Below are positions 23,984 to 29,738 of a DNA stretch of 33,689 nucleotides, one piece after another. The stretch's first letter is position 1. Every line of letters starts with the position of its first letter. The stretch is taken from positions 1-33,689 of the forward strand of contig WQZP01000023.1 of the NCBI GenBank assembly GCA_009780675.1. The letters run 5' to 3'. Source of the stretch: Spirochaetaceae bacterium. GTDB taxonomy: Bacteria; Spirochaetota; Spirochaetia; CADAEX01. A model generated the notes under the pieces. The model searched no databases. It was given only the letters and a program-made list of their open reading frames with translations, and was not told the DNA's origin. Made by a program: the position numbers and the translations under genes.

Positions 23984-24836
23984 AAATTTATGTTTAATGG
24001 TATTATTGCTTTTTATATTAACACCTGTTCTCTATGCGCAATCCGATGAACAACGTTTTGGACGACGGATTTTTTGGCAAGGTACTGGACACGTCCTGCA
24101 TTATGCTGTGGAAATCGAAAGACAAGACCGTGGAACTTACAGAAGCCATTTGCGTGAATTTACCACATTGCTTCATTTAGATGTTTCTTTGCCCTTGGGC
24201 GAATATCGGTTTCGCATAATTCCCTATGATATTCTTGGACGGTCTGTTGAAGGAACAGAGTGGATATACTTTGTCGTCCGCCCTGGACTTGACCCTGAAA
24301 TTACTGAAGGAGTTCAGGTAATTAGTGGTGAACGAGGTCTGGACATTGATAGTCCCTATCGTGCTCCAGCGACCATACGGTGGGAGAGGCGATCAACAAG
24401 AAGGGTTCCAAGGTGGGACAATAGATTCAATACACTGGGTATTTCTTTTGGTACTTCTTTTACAGAACCATTGCTTATTGCTACGCTACACGGAACCTAT
24501 TCTCCAGTCCGGAATTTCTATATAGAGCTTGGTTGTGATGTTGGTTTTCTCAGTGCAGATAAAGATATCAATGATTATTTTTCAATATATCCTTTTGGGC
24601 GCTTAGGATTTTTTCTCCCATTTGAGGAAGGAGCCGGTTTTTTCATAGGTGCTGGTGGCGGCTATCAAATAGCCAATTATACTATTGGACGTAGAAGAAT
24701 CAGCCAGGATGTTTTTAAGGCCAACTTTAATACAGGCCTTGTCGTGGCTGATTTTTTAATTATTTCCTACACACTGCTTACTGATTTTAGGTCGACAAAC
24801 AATAAAATTTCAGTGGGCTATATTTATAGATTTTGA
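23973..24836 (+). CDS. Outer-membrane beta-barrel protein
   Basis: This 287-residue protein has a signal peptide of about 22 residues ending in LYAQ. An N-terminal fibronectin-like domain follows (HYAVEIERQDRGTYRS, PLGEYRFRIIPYDILGR), then a C-terminal barrel of alternating strands (NTLGISFGTSF, YIELGCDVGFLSA, GFFIGAGGGYQIA) ending in Phe (VGYIYRF), the usual end of an outer-membrane barrel. The ATG overlaps the FecR gene by 11 nt, so production is coupled. No terminator with a clear U-tract follows. Confidence 0.85.
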   Translation: MRIRNLCLMVLLLFILTPVLYAQSDEQRFGRRIFWQGTGHVLHYAVEIERQDRGTYRSHLREFTTLLHLDVSLPLGEYRFRIIPYDILGRSVEGTEWIYFVVRPGLDPEITEGVQVISGERGLDIDSPYRAPATIRWERRSTRRVPRWDNRFNTLGISFGTSFTEPLLIATLHGTYSPVRNFYIELGCDVGFLSADKDINDYFSIYPFGRLGFFLPFEEGAGFFIGAGGGYQIANYTIGRRRISQDVFKANFNTGLVVADFLIISYTLLTDFRSTNNKISVGYIYRF

Positions 24837-24965
24837 TAGGAAAACAATTCTGTCGGATAAGCCAACTGCATAACAAATATTACTTTTAATATCTTGACAT
24901 AAAACCAATATTTGGATATTTTTATAATTCAAATACGAGTTTTTTCGTGTTTTGTTTAAACCCAG

Positions 24966-25036
24966 TGCCCGATAGTGTAACGGTAACACTCAAGATTCTG
25001 GCTCTTGTTTTGGGGGTTCAAATCCTCCTCGGGCAG
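24966..25036 (+). tRNA. tRNA-Gln (anticodon CTG)
   Basis: The acceptor stem TGCCCGA/TCGGGCA (24966-24972, 25029-25035) is followed by a discriminator G. The D-arm has GTGT...ACAC, and the anticodon arm is CAAGA-TTCTGGC-TCTTG with CTG at positions 34-36. The T-arm is GGGGG-TTCAAAT-CCTCC with one G-U. The 3' CCA is not encoded. A TTGACA lies about 70 bp upstream. The integrase gene begins 143 bp downstream, so the 3' half is the probable attachment core. Confidence 0.95.
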
Positions 25037-25057
25037 CTATTTTTATTAGCAAGTGAA

Positions 25058-25088
25058 AAGTAAATCTTTACAGTATAAAGACTTACTT
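25058..25088. other. 13-bp hairpin after the tRNA
   Basis: AAGTAAATCTTTA (25058-25070) and TAAAGACTTACTT (25076-25088) pair over 13 bp with one mismatch, loop CAGTA. There is no U-tract. It may be a binding palindrome in the attachment region or a processing/termination hairpin for the tRNA. Confidence 0.5.
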
Positions 25089-25112
25089 AATACATTTCCC
25101 TCAAAACTCCAA

Positions 25113-25134
25113 AAGTGTCCGCAAAGTGTCCGCA
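25113..25134. repeat. Two perfect 11-bp direct repeats, possible integrase arm sites
   Basis: AAGTGTCCGCA occurs twice in tandem (25113-25123 and 25124-25134), between the tRNA attachment core and the integrase promoter. Tyrosine recombinases of phages bind short direct repeats of about this size in the arms of their attachment site. Confidence 0.6.
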
Positions 25135-25142
25135 AATTTTGC

Positions 25143-25171
25143 TTGTCTTATTCAAAAACCTAAAATATAAT
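25143..25171 (+). promoter_or_regulatory. Integrase promoter (leaderless start)
   Basis: TTGTCT (25143-25148), 17 bp, TATAAT (25166-25171). The integrase ATG begins 9 nt after the -10, so the transcript would start at or 1-2 nt before it. Confidence 0.65.
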
Positions 25172-25179
25172 AGCAAAAT

Positions 25180-26334
25180 ATGGATGATTACAGGTTTATT
25201 GAAAGACAAGGTCGAAAAATACAAGTTGTTTTTAGGATATTGCCCGGCAAGGAAATATCAACTGGTACAGATTGCAAAAGTGAAGCTATTAAATTTGCAG
25301 AAAGATATTTGCAAGACTTTGATGTTAAGAAAACGGGGAAGATTCCTACATTTAAAGAAATTGCATATGGCTTTTACGCTAATGATAAATATGGGTATAT
25401 AAAGCAATTAGAGAAAAAAAAGAAATACCATCGAGCTATTCACTGGGCAGAACAAGAGGGGAGGATCCAAAATTATTGGATTCCAAAGTTTGGAAGTTTT
25501 TTAATATCTGCGATAACGGCAAAGATGATTGATAATTGGTATATGGATTTAACAGATTGTCATGGCAAATCAAAGCAGTTAGCAGATAGCACAAAAAATA
25601 AAATACTTTATGCAGGCAAGCCTATTTTTAAAATGGCGGTAAGAGAAAAAATAATCAGAGAAAATCCGACAAGGGAAATTACTAAAATAACCGAAGAAAA
25701 CAAGCCAAGAAAGCCATTTTGTGACTTTGAACTTGCAAAGTTATTTCCGGAAGATGAAAGTGAGTTACTGAAAATATGGCTTACAAGAAAATGGATCAGC
25801 TATTTCTTAATTATGCGTGATACCGGCTGGAGACCTGGAGAAATTGCTGGACTAATAAGGATAAACTATTACCCACACATTGGAGGCGTATACACAGACC
25901 AATCAATTGAGGCATATTCGGGTAGTGTAAAAAAGAAAATAAAAACAACAGACAACGGCAAGGCGTTTAAAATTGGATATTTAAGCGAAGCAACAATAAT
26001 ACAACTTAACAAATATTTGGAAGAAGAAAATCCTGGAATCAATGATTTAATTTTTACCTCTACAAAAAATACAGGATTAAAACCAGAAGTATCACTTAAA
26101 CACTTTAAAGCATCTTGCAAAAGAGCAGGGGTCATTATTGGCGACAGAACACAATATAGTTTGCGCCATACTTTTGATACAAAAATGTTAGAAGGTTTAG
26201 ACAAAGATACAGTTAGTGTCTTAATGGGTCATGTTGCTTATCGACCAGAATATGACCATCGGAGCGCAGAGACATTGCTAAGGCAATATAAGGGCGCACG
26301 AGAAAAGATAGAGCAAAGCTTTAAAATAGGCTGA
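25180..26334 (+). CDS. int: Tyrosine recombinase, phage integrase
   Basis: This 384-residue integrase has a core-binding domain (about 55-165) and a C-terminal catalytic domain. RDTGWRPGEIAGL carries catalytic Arg I, SLRHTFDT carries Arg II, and VLMGHV holds the last His. The nucleophile Tyr is in TLLRQYKG near the C-terminus. The usual HxxR has Tyr in place of the His (QYSLRH), a tolerated variant in some families. No ribosome binding site precedes ATG 25180; the promoter position suggests a leaderless message. It lies directly downstream of tRNA-Gln, reading away from it into the element, as in many tRNA-integrated phages. Confidence 0.9.
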   Translation: MDDYRFIERQGRKIQVVFRILPGKEISTGTDCKSEAIKFAERYLQDFDVKKTGKIPTFKEIAYGFYANDKYGYIKQLEKKKKYHRAIHWAEQEGRIQNYWIPKFGSFLISAITAKMIDNWYMDLTDCHGKSKQLADSTKNKILYAGKPIFKMAVREKIIRENPTREITKITEENKPRKPFCDFELAKLFPEDESELLKIWLTRKWISYFLIMRDTGWRPGEIAGLIRINYYPHIGGVYTDQSIEAYSGSVKKKIKTTDNGKAFKIGYLSEATIIQLNKYLEEENPGINDLIFTSTKNTGLKPEVSLKHFKASCKRAGVIIGDRTQYSLRHTFDTKMLEGLDKDTVSVLMGHVAYRPEYDHRSAETLLRQYKGAREKIEQSFKIG

Positions 26335-26563
26335 GCCGTTAATTATATAAAAATATTTCAATTACATTTAATATTAATAACAATGGTTATGAAGCCAATT
26401 ATTGCCACTAATAATAAGAATAACTTAAAGAATAATTGATAATATGCATATTACTATGACAATATTTTTTTTCATGTTTGATATTATAATATAAAAACAA
26501 ATATTTTAAAATAGTATTTTCTTATTTTTTCTGAGGCTTTGTTAAAATACAAATAGACGAATT

Positions 26564-27622
26564 CTAAAAAGGTGTATCCTGTAAAGTAGTCCATACTGTG
26601 CCATTATTAGAGTATGCAATATTACCATTTTGTCCAACGACAACAAATTGGTTATTAGCATAGGCAATATCAAGACGGGCTGAAGTATGAGAGAATGGCA
26701 CTAAAGTGATGATAATATCATTTATCCCATCGCTAGATCTTACTATTCTTCCACTAGCACCTAAAGTAACGAACTCGTTATTGATGGATAATATAGTTTG
26801 CACAGTATCAAAATCTTCAAAAAAAGATGAAATATTGCTCCATGTTACTCCTCCATCTGTAGACCGAGCCATTTTACCTCTCGTGCCACCCACTAAGAAT
26901 GTATTATTGAAATTATTAAAACCTATTGATGTGGGTTGCCCTAAAGGGACTGTTTGTAAAAAAAGATTAGTTGAAACAGTAGACCAGCTTACTCCTCCAT
27001 CTGTAGATGATGATATTCTAGGATTAGATGCTGAGCCGACAGCGACAAATTTATTATTCCCATAAGTAATGTCAAGGATTTGGTCGAAAGTGTTGAAGGT
27101 ACTATTATTTACAGCAGTCCATGATATACCATTTGCAGAATGTGCTATCCTGCCTCTGTTTCCGACAGCAACAAATCTATTATTTCCAAATGCAATACTA
27201 TTAATGCTTGTTCTACCAAATGAGGTATTATTTACAGCAGTCCATGATACGCCGTCTGTGGAATATGCCATGTTGCCATTGTCTCCTACCGCAACAAACT
27301 TATTATTGCCCCATACAATATCTGTGATATTTTCCTCATGGTTAGTGAATGGATTGTTCTTTGGTTTTACAGCAGTCCATGATATACCATCTGCGGAATG
27401 TGCCATGTTGCCTCTGTTTCCGACAGCAACAAATTTTTCATATCCGACAAGACCGCCCCATGCAATGCCTCTGATAGTGTTGCCGGTAAGTATTAAGTTG
27501 ATGTTATCGGTATCACTATTCCAGTTGTCATTAGTATTATCTTCATTAGTATTTTCTGTTATATTACAAGCTATCACTGCTAAAAGAGCAATAATCCCTA
27601 GAAGTTTAAACGAAGTTTTCAA
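26564..27622 (-). CDS. Seven-bladed beta-propeller lipoprotein (prophage moron)
   Basis: This 352-residue lipoprotein has a signal peptide with lipobox VIAC at about residue 16-19, an Asn/Asp-rich linker, then repeats of about 40-50 residues. Each contains a FVAVG-type strand and an Asp-box-like SxDGxSW motif. I count seven, from HSADGISW through STDGGVTW to SNNGTVW, which fits a seven-bladed propeller of the BNR/YCF48-like type. The start is a TTG at 27622 with AAAGGA upstream. It sits between integrase and repressor on the minus strand, a typical place for a gene expressed in the lysogen. It may change the cell surface, for example by excluding other phages. Confidence 0.75.
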   Translation of the reverse strand: MKTSFKLLGIIALLAVIACNITENTNEDNTNDNWNSDTDNINLILTGNTIRGIAWGGLVGYEKFVAVGNRGNMAHSADGISWTAVKPKNNPFTNHEENITDIVWGNNKFVAVGDNGNMAYSTDGVSWTAVNNTSFGRTSINSIAFGNNRFVAVGNRGRIAHSANGISWTAVNNSTFNTFDQILDITYGNNKFVAVGSASNPRISSSTDGGVSWSTVSTNLFLQTVPLGQPTSIGFNNFNNTFLVGGTRGKMARSTDGGVTWSNISSFFEDFDTVQTILSINNEFVTLGASGRIVRSSDGINDIIITLVPFSHTSARLDIAYANNQFVVVGQNGNIAYSNNGTVWTTLQDTPF

Positions 27623-27741
27623 AAAAAATCCTTTTATTATATACTATATTTTTCATATTAGAATCTAATTTTACTTCCTGTAAATATAATGTAAAAAGTA
27701 GATATTTTGCAACTATTTTTTATATGGATTTTTTAGTCCTT

Positions 27742-28581
27742 TTATTTTTGTGAGCTTATTTTATATGAGGTATAAATCCCTTGAATTTCATATTCGGTGG
27801 AATCTACTTCTATTTTTTTATCCGATCCATCTTCGTAGCATAAAAATGTTTTTCCATTTTTAATTAAAATCCTTTTTAGAGTGGAGGAATTTTCAAATCT
27901 TACAAGCATTATTTCTCCATTTATAGCCTCATAAGCTTTTCTAATTAAAACAATATCTCCGTCATTTATTCCTGCCTCTACCATTGAATATCCTTTAATC
28001 GTCACCCATAAGTGTTCTTCTGGTTTCCCCTTTAATAGCTTTATAGGGAATGGGAGTTGGTCTGTTATCGGGTTTGTATCTATTTCTAATGGTTTACTTG
28101 CTGCTGTGCGTCCATAATGCGGGATCATTACCATTTCTCCTTCATCAAAAAATTTAACATTATTATCTATTTTATATTTAGGTGCTTTTTCAGTGACAAA
28201 ATCGATTGTTTTATTCTCACCAAATACTGGCTTTTCATCTCTATTTGCAAGTTTGTGGTTAAGTAGGAGCATAATTTCATCTTTCTCTTTTGGCGATAAT
28301 TTCTCTATTTTTTTGGCTATTTCAATGATTTCGGGTGCAATAGCTTTATCATCTTTACCATGCATAAAATAAGGTACTGACATATTGAATAATCGAGCTA
28401 TTTTTATAGCACTTATAATATCTGGCAATCTATCTTTTTTAACCCATTGGCTTAATGTTTGTTGTTTAATTCCTATCCGTTCAGCAATCCATGTCCATGT
28501 TGTATTTTGAGAATCTACTATATCCTGTATTCGCTGCCAACAATCTAACACTGTTTTATTATCGGATAAAAAAAACAACAA
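27742..28581 (-). CDS. Phage repressor, helix-turn-helix plus S24 peptidase domain
   Basis: This 279-residue CI-type repressor has an N-terminal helix-turn-helix (about 22-65: WTWIAERIGIKQQTLSQWVK, then RLPDIISAIKIARLF). A linker follows, then a C-terminal S24/LexA-like domain with Ser in GYSMVEAGINDGDIVLI and Lys in STLKRI, the Ser-Lys dyad. The expected cleavage region reads GRTAASKP, where family members often have Ala-Gly; here it would be Ala-Ser. The frame opens with TTG at 28581, with no ribosome binding site, and overlaps operator 1; a GTG at 28554 is the alternative start. It is divergent from the early genes and should keep the lysogenic state until RecA-stimulated self-cleavage. 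Confidence 0.88.
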   Translation of the reverse strand: MLFFLSDNKTVLDCWQRIQDIVDSQNTTWTWIAERIGIKQQTLSQWVKKDRLPDIISAIKIARLFNMSVPYFMHGKDDKAIAPEIIEIAKKIEKLSPKEKDEIMLLLNHKLANRDEKPVFGENKTIDFVTEKAPKYKIDNNVKFFDEGEMVMIPHYGRTAASKPLEIDTNPITDQLPFPIKLLKGKPEEHLWVTIKGYSMVEAGINDGDIVLIRKAYEAINGEIMLVRFENSSTLKRILIKNGKTFLCYEDGSDKKIEVDSTEYEIQGIYTSYKISSQK

Positions 28582-28650
28582 ATGTTGAAAAAAAAACTTG
28601 ACAATACTACATGTGTTGTATAATATGTCAATAAATACAACAAACGTTGT
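28575..28650. promoter_or_regulatory. Prophage switch: three operators and overlapping divergent promoters
   Basis: Operators with consensus ACAAC-N4-GTTGT lie at 28575-28588 (one mismatch), 28606-28619 (one mismatch) and 28637-28650 (perfect). Centre-to-centre spacing is 31 bp in both intervals. The rightward promoter is TTGACA (28598-28603), 17 bp, TAATAT (28621-28626). The leftward promoter is TTGACA (28631-28626), 16 bp, TAGTAT (28609-28604). Both run through the middle operator. Confidence 0.82.
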
Positions 28651-28651
28651 T

Positions 28652-28695
28652 AAGTAATGCTAGCATTACTTAGATACAGATTGACATCTGTATCT
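28652..28695 (+). other. Two adjacent hairpins at the start of the early transcript
   Basis: A perfect 20-bp palindrome (28652-28671, AAGTAATGC/GCATTACTT around a TA centre) is followed without a gap by a 9-bp hairpin AGATACAGA/TCTGTATCT with loop TTGACA (28672-28695). They begin about 20 nt after the predicted rightward start. Neither has a U-tract, so they are not simple terminators. Confidence 0.75.
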
Positions 28696-28704
28696 AATAA
28701 AGAA

Positions 28705-28816
28705 CCTTGCCAAAGTTCGGCAGGGGGAAAAGAGCAATTAAGAGGGAGTCAGGAACGTCTTAATTGCTGCAAGGCAACAGCCCTCAAGGAATCCTGACTC
28801 CGAGAGGGCATTTTTT
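28705..28816 (+). ncRNA. Structured early leader with complementary loops and a terminator
   Basis: Hairpin A is an 11-bp helix, 28733-28743 with 28758-28768, with a 14-nt loop. Hairpin C is GCCCTC/GAGGGC (28780-28785 with 28804-28809), followed by TTTTTT (28811-28816), an intrinsic terminator. The loop of A contains GGAGTCAGGA (28745-28754), perfectly complementary to TCCTGACTCC (28792-28801) in the loop of C. A third hairpin CCTTGCC/GGCAGGG lies upstream (28705-28724), and its CCTTGC can instead pair with GCAAGG at 28769-28774. Motifs TGCAAGGC and CCTCAAGG recur in the second leader. Confidence 0.65.
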
Positions 28817-28938
28817 ATTGGTTTGGTGGCGAGGTTTACAGTGTTACGGCCTGAAGCTTTTAAGCCTGACTTTTATTGTAATTGAAAAATCCTGTCTTTG
28901 GCAGGAAGGGCGAAGCTATATTCAGGGGGGTAATAATA

Positions 28939-29181
28939 ATGGAAACCGCTATTAAAGAAATTAAAGAAATAAAAACAATAGTAGATGCTGTTGTCCATGT
29001 ATTTGATAGCTATGCAGTAGGGTATAAATTTTACGGACATCAACTGCATAGAGATGTAACTCGCATATATCCAGCCGCTGAAAATGCCTATACAGATACG
29101 TTGCTCAGGGCTTTAAGAAGGTATCGCAGAAGTTCTTTTATAGCAGTAAATCAGAAAAGTTTATACGAAAAAGTTGGTTAA
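28939..29181 (+). CDS. Small phage early protein, possible winged helix
   Basis: This 80-residue protein starts at ATG 28939, with GGGGGG 8 nt upstream. After a charged N-terminal helix (METAIKEIKEIKTIVDAV) it has GYKFYGHQLHRDVTRIYP and YTDTLLRALRRYRR, a helix arrangement that could be a winged helix with a basic recognition helix. I do not recognise a named family. It is the first gene after the attenuator-like leader, the place where phages put early regulators. Confidence 0.6.
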   Translation: METAIKEIKEIKTIVDAVVHVFDSYAVGYKFYGHQLHRDVTRIYPAAENAYTDTLLRALRRYRRSSFIAVNQKSLYEKVG

Positions 29182-29184
29182 CAA

Positions 29185-29265
29185 ATGGGTGCAATAGAAA
29201 TGCTGTCTTTAATATTTGCCTTAGGGCTTTTTGGCTTTTTTGTTTGGCTTATTTGGCGGAGGTAA
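29185..29265 (+). CDS. 26-residue single-span membrane miniprotein
   Basis: ATG 29185, 3 nt after the preceding stop, opens 26 codons: five polar-start residues, a 19-residue hydrophobic stretch (MLSLIFALGLFGFFVWLI), then WRR. The positive end fits a C-in topology. Its last codons contain the GGAGG of the next gene, so the two are tightly packed. Its own ribosome binding site is weak, and it is probably coupled to the preceding gene. Function unknown. Confidence 0.6.
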   Translation: MGAIEMLSLIFALGLFGFFVWLIWRR

Positions 29266-29267
29266 AT

Positions 29268-29609
29268 ATGGGCGTAACTTTAGCAACCTTAGAAGATATA
29301 GAAGAAGTAAAAGCTGATATTAAAAGGATAAAAGAAGATATTAGCACGTTATTAACTAAGCTGGTGGATGGAACTGTTAGCAAAAAAGAGCTTGCTCGAA
29401 GAAATGGACTTTCGGTAAGTGCTTTAAACCTTGATGACAATCGGCATCTTATGCCTAATTTTGGTAAATCAGATTTTGTTGGAAAGCGCAAGACAAGGTG
29501 GAAAATTGAAACGGTTGAAGCATGGGAAAAGATACCCGAAGATGAACGCCAAAAGATATGGCAGTTGATGGATAGGGTAGATCGCGAGAAAATTATAAGA
29601 GCGTCATAG
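29268..29609 (+). CDS. Phage helix-turn-helix protein with N-terminal coiled coil
   Basis: This 113-residue protein starts at ATG 29268 with GGAGG 6 nt upstream. Residues about 8-40 form a heptad-like charged helix (EEVKADIKRIKEDISTLLTK). Residues 45-65 look like a helix-turn-helix (VSKKELARRNGLSVSALNLD), and the C-terminal part (TRWKIETVEAWEKIPEDERQ) suits excisionase-like or MerR-like DNA-binding proteins. It may act in excision or early regulation. The helicase-methyltransferase leader follows. Confidence 0.65.
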   Translation: MGVTLATLEDIEEVKADIKRIKEDISTLLTKLVDGTVSKKELARRNGLSVSALNLDDNRHLMPNFGKSDFVGKRKTRWKIETVEAWEKIPEDERQKIWQLMDRVDREKIIRAS

Positions 29610-29630
29610 GAACTCTCTTTTTATAAAAGT

Positions 29631-29726
29631 TGCAAGGCTGCTTCCGGTAGCAGTAATTACCGGATTCCCCTCCTCAAGGGAAATAGTTACATTGCGTTGC
29701 TGGGCTGCATCTGGCAGCGCATTTTT
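29631..29726 (+). ncRNA. Second structured leader with terminator before the helicase-methyltransferase
   Basis: It has TGCAAGGC (29631-29638) and CCTCAAGG (29672-29679), the same motifs and order as in the first early leader. A hairpin CTGCT/AGCAG (29638-29653) exposes TCCGGT, which extends to a 7-nt match with TACCGGA at 29658-29664. It ends in a 9-bp hairpin TGCGTTGCT/GGCAGCGCA (29693-29721, two G-U) followed by TTTTT (29722-29726), a terminator shape 13 nt before the next start codon. Confidence 0.6.
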
Positions 29727-29738
29727 AAAGGGCTAAAA

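Noticed and set aside
26335-26563. AT-rich gap after integrase as a possible origin or small gene
   Set aside because: No ORF with a ribosome binding site, no clear repeats; only runs of A and T.
28764-28955. Plus-strand ORF starting at TTG within the early leader
   Set aside because: It runs through the terminator hairpin and has no ribosome binding site; the structured RNA explains the region better.
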